A stretch of DNA of 64,000 bases from Cylicocyclus nassatus (Eukaryota > Nematoda > Chromadorea > Rhabditida > Strongylidae), in the NCBI GenBank assembly GCA_958299035.1, contig CATQJL010000223.1:83588753-83652752 (forward strand). The letters run 5' to 3'. The notes beneath the pieces are model-generated. The model worked only from the letters and a program-made list of their open reading frames with translations. It did no database searches and was not told the origin of the DNA. Within the stretch, counting starts at the first letter, position 1. The number at the start of each line of letters is the position of its first letter. The translations under genes and the position numbers were made by a program. Below are positions 22,697 through 33,732 of the stretch, piece after piece.

Positions 22697-23347
22697 AAAG
22701 CCCTAAGCCATACCGACAAAAAAATCACCGCGATGCGATTTGTGCAATCGGACAAGTGTTATACGCTCTATGCATGCCGGCAAATCATGCATGTCGCTCG
22801 TGTTAGCTGTCCGGCGTGACGGATAGCAGACCGTGTTTTCCTAGGCCATACCCTTCTTCCTGTTGTGATGCGCGTCCCTTGTAATTCGTGCCAGTAATCG
22901 AAATGGATAGTTTTAATTATGTGAAACTTGTATCTGGACGACATGCGTAGTTTCTGATATCTGAATATCGCGAAAAATTGGCAACGTATAAAACCGCAGC
23001 TATAACTTGAGAAAATTGGCTTTGCATCCTGTATCTAATGAAAAAAGTTGAACGATAGATGCAAAAGCGCGAGAAACTAGTATAAATTGTTGAGGTTGAA
23101 CGCATCGGTGTCAAAAAAAGACAAAGAAACCTGCAAATGTAAATAAATTACGCTAAATACTGCTTTCGGATGCCAAAAGAAAACTTAGAACGCGTGCTGA
23201 GGTGTGTATCTTCACCTTATCGCTAAACAGATAGGTCCAGAACCCGCGAATAGCATTTTGATAGTCGCGATCACGTCGCTACAATCATGAAATTTCCCGG
23301 CGATGGAATCGCGACGATGAGGTGGCTGCACGTATGGCCAGGGCTTC
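22697..23347. mobile_element. Foldback MITE-like element, AGCCCTAAGCCATAC ends
   Basis: AGCCCTAAGCCATAC at about 22699 pairs with GTATGGCCAGGGCTT at about 23332. ATCGCGACGATGAGGTGGC-type sequence near the right end resembles the GGCCTCGGGC MITE family. It lies immediately after the broken secreted gene and may explain its truncation. Pairing beyond the ends is weak. Confidence 0.45.
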
Positions 23348-24437
23348 CCCGATTTATCACCCATGAGGGGGTGGTGGCTTGTGGTAAAGACCTGAATTGA
23401 TCCTAATCAATTGATTTCAATCGAATAAAGAAAGCAAAAAGCAAAAAGCAAAAACGAAAGCAATTGTTTATGATCATAGACAAAGGAAACAGTTAGATTA
23501 CAATAACAAAAAGAAAACACTTAGAACATTTCTCTGTGCATGCCTGAGTAGGTTTACATCAGTGGATGCTCTACTCATTTTTTGCTCATTGAGTCCAAGC
23601 ATCCACATTATACTTCGAACTTGAACAATCCATGAAAGAATTGATTCAGCACTTACTCATCTTCCAAGGATTGAGAAAATGAGGACAATAGATGACTCAA
23701 TTCCTCGCCTCCTTTCCTAGCAGGGGTTCTTAGCGCCCCCTAGGGGTCGTCCACATTTCACAGGGCCGAAGGTCGGCTCTTACCACTGCTCCGCCTTCTA
23801 ATCGCACTCTTTCTGAATAGTGTATCTACAGCGAAGTCTATCCTTGTATTTATGGGTAGCAGAAACGAAAATCAGTTGCTTTGGAATGTCTTTTTTTATT
23901 CGAACTTCAGAAGCAGAACATGCCTGTAACTGAATTATCTAGATCCTGAGCTTTAGTGTTAATCATGCTTCCTAAAACTCAAAGAAATTATACCTTTTCC
24001 GGTCACCTTTGTGCTCACTCAATGTTCATTATGCTGTGCTGAAATTTTAAGTTAAGTGAAGAATGGTTTGCGAATGGTTTGGCAGTTCACATGATGTAAG
24101 ATAAATATATAAAATTCACAAAGCTTCCGTTTCAGAATTAAATTATTCAAAATATATTGCAAATTGGATAATATCTGAAAGCGTGATCAGATATCTGATC
24201 TTACCGGCGGCTGAATCTCATTGAAGCACTCTAAAACGCTCTCGAATCTCCGATTAATTTGAAAATTTCATACAAATCCAAGTATTCGATCATCTTTTCA
24301 GTATTCTAAGCTAGGGATGGTTTAAGCGGTAGTTTCAAATAAAGTCGTATACTCGTCCCAAAATAATTTTTCGTGTCAAATTTTGAAAAGACGGATTTCT
24401 AGCCAATTTTTGAAGTTATTTGGGAAGTTGAGGGTCA
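23348..24437. other. Unit flank copy and unassigned sequence
   Basis: 23520-23700 (CTGTGCATGCCTGAGTAGGT, AAGCATCCACATTATACTTC) is a diverged direct-orientation copy of the 3' flank of the secreted-gene unit at 41029-41165 and its mirror at 32830-32960. A short A-rich direct repeat (AAAGCAAAAAGCAAAAAGC) precedes it at 23430. No gene is supported up to 24437. Confidence 0.5.
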
Positions 24438-24615
24438 GAGTTTTTGAAACCAGCAGTTGAAATTCAACTACATAATTCTGATTTAGAATTGAATGGTTCT
24501 CCTCTAGAAACATCCTCGTATGATTATTTCTTTGACAAAATATGTTACCAGGTTTCCGCAGCGGCCACTCTTCATCTGTTGCTATATATGCAAGAATACG
24601 CACCACCAACTCACC
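24438..24615 (+). CDS. Isolated candidate exon of an unidentified gene
   Basis: The frame reads through a protein-like segment (NGSPLETSSYDYFFDK, then a hydrophobic AAATLHLLLYM) to ACTCACC|GTAAGT, a good donor. An acceptor at GGGTCAG|AGTTTT is possible but weak. I do not recognise the domain; the hydrophobic part may be a membrane segment. The CR1-like LINE starts about 110 bp after the donor, so any downstream exons may have been displaced or lost. The boundary at the left is uncertain, and a chance ORF cannot be excluded. Confidence 0.35.
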
Positions 24616-24893
24616 GTAAGTTTACATCCAGAATCGGAGTTGTACTGAATGCTCAAAAAATAGGAAAAAATCGTATTTTCTTTCAAAAAATCCTACGAAT
24701 CTTCAACTTTTCGATTCTCAACTCATTCGATCGCCTGACACGGCAGTGAGCGGTCGCCTTTTATCGACGTTCTGCCGAAGATCTACTGGGCCACTCGTCC
24801 CCGGATTCCTCCGTCAAACACCTCGGCCTTCATCCTCGTTCCCCATCCTGCATTCGGATTTCGAGTCCCCTATTCTAGTTCTGCCTCTGCCTA

Positions 24894-25712
24894 ATGCCCG
24901 AAACGACCGATACGCCTGTATATCCGCTACAGTCTCACGAAAGGCAGAAAAAGAGGCGCCTGCAGTACGACATCACCCCACCCGACTACTCCCGTGCAGC
25001 TGATGATCTCTTGAAGGATGTGGATATTCCACTGTATGCTAGAACTGTGCTAGCTTATCTAATCGAATCCCACAAGCACTTCGAGGCGGTCAACGAACGG
25101 AATCGTGAGTTGTTATCGAGGAATAACAATTTGTCGGAGCAATTGATTTCCCTTAAGTCTGAAAATGAAAGACTTAGGTTACTTGTTGATAACTCTAGCA
25201 TACGTAACCCTGTACCCTTCCCCATGCATCGAGCTGATAAAGAAGGTCTTGAGAGAGAGCGAGCTTTAGTAATTGCTGGAGTCCCTGAACTGCGAAGATC
25301 GAGGATCGATAAGGTTAACCATGATTTCTCCTGTCTTGAATCTGTTTTGGACTACCTTATAGACTGCCGGCCTATCGCAGTTTATCGAATGGGGAGGCCA
25401 AGCAACACATTCAGTCGACTCTTGAAAGTTATTTTACCCGCTTCATATTTTGTAAGGCTGGCGCTGCGGCGGGCGCCCAAAATGAGAAGTTTCCCGTATC
25501 AGAGGGGGGTATACATACGTCCCTCTCTTCCCAAAGAAGAGAGGGATATTCGGGAACTGCGGACGGCTCGCCGTAGCGCTCAAGCATCTGATGGTAGATC
25601 ACATATGTCTGTTGACTCTAGGAATTTATCAATAATTGATCATGTTGACCGCGTTGCTAGCGATAATATCAAAACGAAGTCGATTCTGAGGTACAACAGC
25701 CAAATTCTTTAA
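24894..25712 (+). CDS. LINE ORF1 protein (nucleic-acid chaperone type), 272 aa, intact frame
   Basis: The protein has a disordered basic N-terminus, then a coiled coil at about residues 60-105 (NERNRELLSRNNNLSEQL followed by KSENERLRLL). Next comes a globular part with LVIAGVPE at about 127-134, which suits the first strand of an RRM-like fold, and CRPIAVYRMGRP. The end is basic (LPKEERDIRELRTARRSA). This order is typical of LINE ORF1 proteins that bind RNA in the retrotransposition particle. The frame is uninterrupted, unlike ORF2 downstream. Assignment is by architecture and position 34 bp upstream of ORF2. Confidence 0.75.
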   Translation: MPETTDTPVYPLQSHERQKKRRLQYDITPPDYSRAADDLLKDVDIPLYARTVLAYLIESHKHFEAVNERNRELLSRNNNLSEQLISLKSENERLRLLVDNSSIRNPVPFPMHRADKEGLERERALVIAGVPELRRSRIDKVNHDFSCLESVLDYLIDCRPIAVYRMGRPSNTFSRLLKVILPASYFVRLALRRAPKMRSFPYQRGVYIRPSLPKEERDIRELRTARRSAQASDGRSHMSVDSRNLSIIDHVDRVASDNIKTKSILRYNSQIL

Positions 25713-25746
25713 ACCAATAAGGCCTCCGCGGATTGCGAGTAGCTTT

Positions 25747-28700
25747 TTGAACTGTCTTTTGGCTAATGTTAGGTCATTGTGTAAGAATATTGATAGCTTG
25801 AAATTCCAAATCCTTAATAGTAATATTTTGGTCATAGGTATCACTGAGTCTTGGTTAAACGAGAACATAAGTGATAGCTCGTTGTTTGGGTGCCTATTAG
25901 ATAATTACTTTGTGTACAGATGCGATCGCTCTGACAAAAAGGAGGAGGTTTGGTTTGTCGTTCACAAGAGGCTCAGCCCGTCCTTGGTGTTTCACGAGTC
26001 AGTGCATGAAAGTTATGAGATATTGTCTACTGATATTTTTGCCCATAAATCGATAAGGCTGATCTTGGTGTATAGAGCCCCGAGCTGTCCCTCCAGTAAA
26101 ACAAGGCAGTCGATCAGCGCTATCACAGACTTACTGGCATGTCCATGTTCAATAGTTCTGATGGAAGATTTCAACCTCCCGGGAGTTGACTGGAGTGATC
26201 CCCATATAGGCACAGCGCCTAATGCTGTTTCTAGGGATTTTCTCAGAATGTGCAGGTTGTATGACCTGGCCCGGAAAGTTGGGGCTCGGACGCTGGGTGA
26301 CAACTTACTCGACCTGATTTTTACAAAAGATCACGAATTGATTAGTGAGGTCAAGTAGAAGCACCACTAGGTACCAGCGACCACGCATCGAATAAATTCG
26401 AATGATTCCTGATTACCAGACCCGGCTTGAGAGGTTTCATATGAAATCCTTAACAAACCGTCGTGCTTTCTTGGATCTTGTATTCTGTTTTCAAGTTCTG
26501 AGAAGAGAGAACAAGCTAAAAGCCAGTAAATACTGGATTTTTGTTCCTACAAGCGAAAGGTCAGGCTCTTTCAACTTGCAATATCCAAGAATCCGGCGCA
26601 AGAGATACTTGCTGATGTTCAACAACGTGTTCTACAGGTCGGCTAGGTGGCTTTGGCACCTCCCGGTTGAGACCACTAGTGCAGAGAGTAGTCATATTTT
26701 CAGGAGTAGACTGAGAAGGCTTGACTTGTCAAGTATCGCTAACACTGATTAGTGTTGCATGACAGAGCGAGCCTTCTGCATTAGACCTTTTGGGCTTCCA
26801 TTGGGTGCTTTGGACGTGCTATGATGGCGGATGGAATCGCTTTGGGCTTTGTTTTCTAACACCTTTCTTCTCCATTTTACCTCTAAAACCTGTCTTTTCA
26901 GGTGCTCGGTGATCTTGCATTGACTTGCGGGTTCAGTTGTGGCTGTAAATTATTTCTTTGACGCCTCTCGTGTATCTCCTCACGTTGCGTCAAACTTTTA
27001 TTTTTGGTGTACTCGTTTTGTTCTAGTTACTAACACATTCTCATCAGCATCTCAGTCCGACTCTTTTTCGTTCAGCTATCTAGTAGTCAATCGTACAGCT
27101 TGCTATTTCAACAAATGGATTCAATGAGAATCGTTTCACCTTTGGGGTCATTGGGCCTCCCCAGCATTCCGGCTAGGTTGGGTTATGGTTATTATACCTG
27201 AGCCAGTAGACCTGCCTTATAAGCCGCCGGATTGCTTTTAAGAGCAACTAAAGATCGTTCCGCTGGCAACGAGGGGGCATGCGTCCCATCTCCATGGATT
27301 CAAAGTTTTGGAGTTATAAATCTCATGCCTACATCTGCATACTTATCTATTAGCCTACCAACATATTCAGTGCAAGCTGTTTTATCTTCTCACATTGGTC
27401 TGATTAGGATCAGACTCGGACTGACTTGATGATGTCTGCATTTGTTTACATGTCTTGTTCGTTTCCGCTGTATTACTAACTTCTTGATGTGTCTTTTTTT
27501 ATGGAACGCCTTGAGCGTACAAATGAAATGAAATGAAATGAATGAACAGCTTTGAGAGTTGATGCATCCTATGTCACACGCAGGCGCAGGGACTTCAAAC
27601 AGGCTGATCTTCAGGGGTTGCGGCAATATTTATCTGGTGTTGACTGGTATGGTTCACTTGCTACGGTAAACACCGTCAACGAGATGTATGAAATCCTTTT
27701 GTTCATACTGCATCATAGCATTGATTTGTATGACCCCTTAATCACAGCCCCAGTGATCAGACATGTAATGCCGAAACACCTTTGCGCTCTTCACGCCAGT
27801 AGAAACGAGCATGGACGAAAGTAATCAAGATTGGGGGGAATGTGCAGTGGGACACTTACTCCAAACTTGATGCTAGGTTTCCAAAGTAGCTACGAAAATA
27901 CAATTCCTCTTTTGAAAAGAAGGTTGTAAGCAGTGGTAATAGATCATTTTACAAGATGATTAGCTCCAGACTCAAAAGAAAAAGTGGTCTTGGGCCTCTT
28001 TGTTTTGACGATGGCGCAGCCATCACTCGGGATGTGGCAAAAGCTGAATGTTTAGCTGATGTTTTTGAAAAAGTATTCCAAATTGAAAACGGTCTCAGTC
28101 ATAATCAGTCCACAGCAACCTTCGAAGCAATGGAGGTGGGTATGGTTTTATCGTGATGAAATTTACAAACTGTTGATGCGTTGGCCAAAATCCACTTTCC
28201 TAACACCAAATTTCTTGCCATTGCAACTCATCAAAGCTGTCGCGGATATAATCTGTGGTCCTCTTCAATACATTTTCAACTTGAGTATGATAAGAGTTGA
28301 GGTCCCTGAGAGGTGGCGTTTGTCTTTTGTTACACCTATACCTAAAAGGAAGCCCTATACTTGCCCTAGGAATTATAGGCCTATTAGTATAATATCTATC
28401 TTTGCCCGACTATTTGAAAAAATTTTGAAGAAAAGTATAACAAAACATCTAGAGAGGTACAGCGTTATAAATCCTGTTCAGCACTCGTTTCAAAAAGGCA
28501 GTTCTACCACAACTGCCATGCTCCATTCCTTGAATGAATGGACGCGACAACTTGAGGATGGGTTTAACATTGACGTTATCTATTTGGATTTTGCCAAGGC
28601 TTTTGATAAAGTTCCGCATAGGAAACTTCTGCAAAAGCTCGAGTTGTAGGTATACATCCGCGTATCATTGCTTGGATTGAAGCCTTCTTGATGAGAAGAT

Positions 28701-29665
28701 CTTTTGTTGTACGAATCAATGGTTTCTTCTCTAAGCCAAGAGAATCAGTTGTGGAGTGCCGCAGGGAAGTGTTCTTTCATCAATATTATTTAATATTTAT
28801 ACTCACGACTTTTGTCTCATCCCACTTTCTAAAGGAGTCTCTTGCACTGCATTTGCTGATGATCTTAAATTGTACGCTGTAGTCATGAATGACAGCGGAC
28901 GCAAATTGTTGCAAAATTCCTTGAACGATGTGTATGCTTGGTCGCTGGAATGGTCTAGAGAGAAAACTAAGGTGCTTCATATAGGTTCGAGTAATCATGC
29001 GTACCTATACACTTTGGGAGGAGTCTCCCTAGAAACAGTCACATCTGTGCGTGATTTGGGCTTCTTAGTTAGGAATGATCTCACATTTGATGAGCACTGT
29101 AAAATTGTTGCGGATACTGCTATGAGGGCCGTTTATAACTTGTTTAGAGCACTCTCGTGCAATAAAGCTGAGGTGTTCCTGAAAGCGTATAAGACATTCA
29201 TAAGACCTATGCTAGAATACGGTACCTCTATATATAACCCTCATTTGTGCAAAACAATCAACTATCTTGAAAGAGTTCAGAACAGTTTTACGCGTAAATT
29301 ATTTATAAGAACTACCGGTATCATATGACCAGATACCTGATGGAAAGACTCGTAACTTGAATTTCAAGCTGTCGACATTAGCATACCGAAGGCGCAAATT
29401 TGATTTGATTCTGGCTCATAAGATCATTTTTGAGGAATGTAGACTCGACCTTAAGGATTGCTTTTCCGCTAAACCCTCCAACACTCGTGGTGGCCATGTA
29501 AAGCTGATAAAACCAAGAGCAAAGTCAAGACTGCGAGAAAACTTCTTTAGTTGTCGCGTATTATCTGACCTCGATGAAATGGTAAGAAATGGAATGTTAA
29601 CTGTCAAGCTATCAACGTTCAAGACCGATATAAAGAGTTACTTGCAATCAAAAAGTTGTTTGTGA
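25747..29665 (+). pseudogene. LINE ORF2 (AP endonuclease + reverse transcriptase), interrupted and frameshifted
   Basis: The endonuclease part (25747-26400) keeps ANVRSL, GITESWL, YRAPSC, MEDFNLPGVDW and NLLDLIFT; a stop or frameshift at 26356 precedes GTSDHAS, and the usual GDFN is EDFN here. After the nested LINE, ORF2 resumes at 27552 (RDFKQADLQGL). RT motifs follow: NYRPISIISIF, QHSFQKGSSTTTAML, YLDFAKAFDKVPHRKL, a frameshift near 28650, then MPQGSVLSSILFNIY, the catalytic FADD (28849-28860), DLGFLV and a C-terminal YGTSIYNPH...LERVQNSF block. A final frame (29357-29665) holds the C-terminal domain. Several frame breaks and the insertion mean no complete protein can be made. Confidence 0.85.
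26402..27545 (+). mobile_element. 5'-truncated LINE nested in the LINE ORF2
   Basis: The 116-codon frame at 26402-26752 matches the C-terminal region of CR1-like ORF2 (LTNRRAFLDLVFCFQVL, then NVFYRSARWLWHLPVE). It ends in SRLRRLDL and is followed by 0.8 kb of 3' UTR, a small hairpin (ACGCCTTGAGCGT) and a tail of four GAAAT repeats. It separates the endonuclease SDH motif from the rest of the host ORF2. It is in the same orientation and is a different subfamily from its host. Confidence 0.75.
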
Positions 29666-29860
29666 TGATCTGGTGTACCTCAGGTTGGATGATCTTGTCA
29701 TTGTTAATCTTCGTTGTTGTTCTGTTTGTTTTGTGTTGTTTTTCTTTTTTTTCTGGTTTTGTTTGATTCCCACATAGGGGCAACCCTATGTAACAATAAA
29801 TAAATTAATAACTTGCTCACGCATATTGCACACCACATCAGACACTCATATGCACTGTTA

Positions 29861-30062
29861 GGCCTCGGGCAGAGTTCACGCGATTTGATCGTCGCGATTG
29901 AATGACAAGACAACTGTTACGAGTTCATTATTACATGCCGACCAGCTTGCATTTCGGTTGTGATATTTTCCAGCCCGAAATTTTTGAATGTAAAATGAAA
30001 ATGAATGGAAATCGCAGCGATTGAATCGCGACGATCAAATCGCGTAAACTCTGTCCGGGGCC
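29861..30062. mobile_element. TTA-flanked MITE (PIF/Harbinger-like), copy 1
   Basis: The left end GGCCTCGGGCAGAGTTCACG pairs with the right end GTAAACTCTGTCCGGGGCC. TTA stands on both sides (29858-29860 and 30063-30065). The inner stem ATCGTCGCGATTGAAT pairs with GATTGAATCGCGACGAT. It is the same family as 33495-33732, 38989-39226 and the half-copy at about 48505-48626. A 3-bp TTA duplication is typical of PIF/Harbinger elements. Confidence 0.85.
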
Positions 30063-30159
30063 TTAGACATCGCTCATGCCTCGAGCGATCCCGCCAAACC
30101 GCGATGACCTCGCCATTTTGGGATCTGCCGGATGCATTGAATAATCAATGCCTATATAA

Positions 30160-30740
30160 TATTTGGATAAGCATATTTTTTAATGACCGGCCTGAAATGA
30201 TACAAAGAATCGTGGAATTTGGATGAAACCACACATGAACTTTCTGATGGGGCGGGTGTCAGTAAGCTTTTCACCGAAAATCACAGTGTGGCGCTATCGA
30301 TTTATCGATTTTTTGCATTTTTCGCTTAGCAATTTCGTTATAAGGCCTTTCGGGCCTAATGCTGGAAAACTTCATTAAATTTGAACGAAACTTTGCATAC
30401 ATAAACTTTGGCGGGGTGGGTGTCACTAAGCTTTTTTACCGAAAATCATCGATTGGCGCTATAGATTTATTGATTTTTGTGTTTTTGCCTAACAGTTTTG
30501 TTATGACCGGCCTAAAATGCTAGAAACGACCACGAAATTCAAGCGAAACTTTGCATACATAAAACTCGGAGGTGGGGCGGGTTTTACTAAGCTCTTTCAC
30601 CGTAACGGGCCTTATCGATCCATTAAGTTTTTCGTATTTTAAGCTCTATAAAGTTGAAAACTGGCAGGAAGGGGATAGCTAAGCATGGCTAATTCGAATA
30701 AAATATCTACAACTTCAATCACTAAGCTTTTTCACCTGTT
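30160..30740. repeat. Tandem array of ~160-bp units, 3-4 copies
   Basis: The anchor CTAAGCTTTTTCACCG and its variants occur at about 30262, 30426, 30587 and 30724, and CGAAACTTTGCATACATAAA sits before the later ones. Each unit also contains GGGGCGGGTGTCA and GACCGGCCTAAAATGC. The TTTATCGATTTTTTGCA segment of the first unit resembles the array at 735-1985. Confidence 0.8.
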
Positions 30741-31304
30741 TACTGATTTTTTATGTCACATTTCGTCACATTCACATTTCTTTTTACGCGCAGTTTATAG
30801 ATCGAAGTTATTCATGCAAAATGGCTAATTTTCTGCAAAATTTCACATTTCTGCACTGCAAAGTACGCGACGATTTTGCCGCGTAGCGGCAGAGAGCGGC
30901 TGATGAATAATTGAATAATATTAATAACTGTCTAGAATGCATAAACTTGAAAAAGACTCTATGTGTTGATATCTTGCCAGCGTATTGCTTTGCAGCTTGG
31001 AGAGTCTTCTTAGCAAATTTTCATCTTTTGAACTAGGAAGCCACAGATCAAGAAGTTTCAACCTGAAGCTTTCTTTTCAAAGGCTCAATAAATTGAACAG
31101 GTGGAGTCAATGTTTAAGGCAGAAGCATATCGTAGAAAACAGGGAGAGCTTGCACTTACGAATTGGGTTGTTAAGTCTTGTTACACTTGACGTTTTACGG
31201 CGATAAGTCGTGTGCTTCAAATTTCCAGTAGTACGCTCCAAGGGGAATCGCAGGGATTGGCACAAGGTGGCCTCTGGAAAATGCAAAAAAGGAAGTCCTT
31301 GATA
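30741..31304. other. No gene recognised
   Basis: AT-rich sequence. A 73-codon frame at 30985-31206 has no supporting splice sites or domain. The palindrome arm begins near 31305. Confidence 0.4.
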
Positions 31305-32523
31305 TCTTAATTAAATGACACTGCAGTATTCTTTTTTTTGCAAAATGAGCCAAATCTTTTATTACTGCAAATACGTTTAGGTAGCGTTCTGCGCATTATT
31401 CATCACCATCATCTCATCATCTAGTTGATGTTAATGCTTCAGCATCTGTTATAGCCAATGTCAGCTACGGAAGTATAGGAGCGTTGGCGATTCTACTTAT
31501 ATACGAATCTTCCTTACATATAAACTGAAAATGCAAGACGAAAAATGCCTCTTCGTCTCGCACCCTGACGCCTCCTTTTAGCGTGCGGGGGAAAATTGTT
31601 GACAGTGTGAGCGCGCTAGACATCGCACTCTTTCGCAGAGAATCAGACATTGAGAATCCGAGATAATGATGTGAGAGAGAGACGCAGGTTGTGCGTAGAG
31701 AGTAAATTTGAAATCGTGCATAAATCGCCGCGGCATTGCCCAATTTTCGAAATTACTGTAGCCGTGACTCATTTCCATGAAGTGAGCTTGTCGTCATAGT
31801 AATACTCGTAGGAAACAGACAGCATTGCATTACCGTTTCTGTTATGTAATTTTCTGTACACAATTACGATCCTCACTTCTAATCCTTGCTACAGCAATAT
31901 TCTGTTTCTCCCCCTCCAGCCTTAGGTAATCGTTGATTTTGTTGAAGGAATAGTCGAGGTTTTCAGGAGCTCAACATTCTTTCTAGCAAAAATTTCGCTT
32001 CGCCACTCAAATTTTGAAAATTTTGATAAGCATAAAATGCATTTTCTCTCGCGAAGAAGACGCTGCGAGTAGGATGCAATGTCGCTGGCAGGTCTGAGGT
32101 CAACACTTTGCAGCCCTCTTTTGAGCTTGGTCTTGCCGGTAGAGCTAAGCTAGTATGTTTCTGTGATCAAACAATTTCTACAGCAAAAAGTTTTGCTTTC
32201 TCCACATTGTTCGTGAAATCCGGGGAAATCTCAATCTCGAAGGAATCTGCGCAGAAAACGCATTTGCTCCAAGAGTGAAGATCCAGCATGCAAGTTATTA
32301 TAGTTAGCTTGGTCAAGGATTTGATGTGTTGATTGTGAATAAGCAACGAAAAAAGAATTGTTCTGATTGTAATCTGAATGCGGTGTTCTGAAAGAAAAGT
32401 TGGATGGTATAATTTTGTGTTTACAGCGCGACTTGATTTTTCATTTACCAAGCTTTTGTAGAAAAGTGAAGAATGGCCATTGAGAATTAGATGCAGCTAG
32501 ATGCAGTCCTACTAACCAAATGC

Positions 32524-32558
32524 CAATATATCTGCCCCGACTCGTAGGATTGCTAGTA
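32524..32558 (+). mobile_element. Helitron-like 3' terminus in the left palindrome arm
   Basis: AATATATCTGCCCCGACTCG followed by TAGGATTGCTAGT repeats the terminus seen at 5660-5705. The hairpin is partly decayed (GACTCGTAGGATTGC). The mirror copy is at 41404-41446 on the other strand. If this is a true terminus, the element body would lie to the left (31,300-32,558), the more diverged part of the arm. Confidence 0.45.
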
Positions 32559-33072
32559 TTTCATTTTATTTACAGCTTCCCAATACTACTCTGATCTAAG
32601 CATCTAATACTGTTGTATACGACATATAATGGATTTTTGGATTTTGGATCTCAGATGAATACTGTTTGCAAATGCAACGCCACTTTTGCTTATGCAGGTG
32701 CCTTTTCATTTCTCACTTTTTTCATTTCCTGTGCATAAGACATGCAAAATGTCGCACTTAAATCAAAAGAACAAAATCACAGCATGAGAACCAAGTCTGA
32801 AACCTCACCGCTCAGTCGGCATAAGATATGAGTCAGTGATAAAATTCTTCCACGAATTGTTCATTTAGTTCGAAGTGCAATTTGGATACTTGGTCTCCAT
32901 GAGCGAAAATTTTGAGTAAGCATTCATTGAGATAAACTTACTCCGGCATGCACAGGGAGAATTGTTCTGTTTGCTTTTTTATACATCAAATATTCTACAT
33001 GTCAGGCTTTGTTATGCTCATCAACTATTTTTTTCTGTCCATATTTATTCGACACTCGATCAGTATTTAATC

Positions 33073-33459
33073 TCAATGACGCCGTAGACCATCGTCAATT
33101 GGCTGGTATGGCGGGACTGGCGACCGTGGACGTGAAGGCAACCGCCGACCTGATCCACCTTGCTGGTATGACTGGAAAGCCGATCCTAGACTTGATTGCA
33201 GTGGCTGATGTGGCTGAGGTGCTTGCGGTTGTGGGTACGGTCCGTGCTGTGGTCGTTCTACCTGCGGAGCCATCGGGTTATTTGGCATTTTCTGATGTCT
33301 CTGTGGTTTATGTGGCTGCACCGGTTTGAAGGGTGGAATGAATGGTGGTGGACCACGAAGCACATCACGACTCTTCACGGCAGGCCGACTATTCCTGGCA
33401 TGCACAGTGAGTAAGATGCAGAGCGTGGCGATGGCGACGAGTGTCAGACTACACTTCAT
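33073..33459 (-). CDS. Secreted proline-rich peptide precursor, 128 aa (family copy 2)
   Basis: The start chosen is the ATG at 33459, because the same ATG with the same CAG-act-ATG context starts the paralogues. Residues 1-21 form a signal peptide: MKCSL, a hydrophobic core, then TVHA before the likely cleavage site. The mature part is about 105 residues, basic and rich in Pro, Gln and His: GPPPFIPPFKPVQP, then YPQPQAPQPHQPLQ, a conserved LGSAFQSYQQ motif and an Arg/Pro tail. There are few aromatic or cysteine residues, so a disordered secreted peptide is likely. Function is unknown; cuticle-associated, antimicrobial or neuropeptide-like roles would all be speculation. AATAAA follows on the minus strand at 33049-33044. 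The nearest intact paralogue is at 49165. Confidence 0.7.
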   Translation of the reverse strand: MKCSLTLVAIATLCILLTVHARNSRPAVKSRDVLRGPPPFIPPFKPVQPHKPQRHQKMPNNPMAPQVERPQHGPYPQPQAPQPHQPLQSSLGSAFQSYQQGGSGRRLPSRPRSPVPPYQPIDDGLRRH

Positions 33460-33462
33460 AGT

Positions 33463-33472
33463 CTGAATAGTG
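33463..33472 (-). promoter_or_regulatory. Possible trans-splice or 5'-UTR acceptor before the secreted gene
   Basis: CACTATTCAG lies on the minus strand 3 bp before the ATG. The paralogues have CACTGTTTCAG (49151-49161) and CTGTTTTAG (to 22559) in the same place, so the acceptor is retained in three copies. The right-arm copy reads CGCTATTTAG. Nematode spliced-leader acceptors often sit this close to the ATG, but a cis-spliced 5'-UTR intron would look the same. Confidence 0.45.
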
Positions 33473-33494
33473 GTTTTCATCAAGATTACCGTAA

Positions 33495-33732
33495 GGGCTT
33501 CAGGCATAGTTCACACGATCTCATCGCCTTACGATTCTCCCGATAAGACAACTGCTATGAGTCCATTGCATTCGATCAGCTTGCATTGCGGTTGTGATAG
33601 TTAGTCCAATTACTCGTTCTGGAAAACTATCACAACCGAAATGCAGGGAGATCGGCAAGCAATGAACCCATAACAGTTGTCTTGCTGGAAAGTTTGCGAG
33701 GCGATGAATTCACATGAATCATGCCCGAGGCC
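33495..33732. mobile_element. TTA-flanked MITE (PIF/Harbinger-like), copy 2, left arm
   Basis: The ends GGGCTTCAGGCATAGTTCAC and CATGAATCATGCCCGAGGCC form an imperfect inverted repeat, with TAA on both sides (33492-33494 and 33733-33735). The two inner halves also pair (ACTATCACAACCGAAATGCA). It is the same length and at the same position as 38989-39226 in the right arm, so it predates the palindrome. Confidence 0.88.

Larger units (their letters stand above)
24728..29812 (+). mobile_element. CR1-like non-LTR retrotransposon (LINE), decayed, with a nested LINE
   Basis: Order: 5' leader, ORF1 (24894-25712), ORF2 endonuclease (25747-26400), a nested LINE (26402-27545), the rest of ORF2 (27552-29665), then a 3' hairpin (ACATAGGG-GCA-ACCCTATGT at 29772-29790) and an AATAAATAAATTAATAA tail. 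Hairpin plus short tandem tail is usual for CR1/RTE-type 3' ends. Without the nested insertion the element is about 3.9 kb and close to full length. The exact 5' end is an estimate and target duplications were not identified. Confidence 0.8.

Noticed and set aside
32167..32451. 94-codon minus ORF similar to 41538-41807
   Set aside because: The similarity is expected from the palindrome arms. Frame starts and ends differ, indels are present and no domain is visible, so I do not call a gene.
33009..33329. 106-codon plus-strand ORF, and its mirror at 40499-40975 on the minus strand
   Set aside because: They are antisense frames of the secreted proline-rich gene copies and contain no motif.
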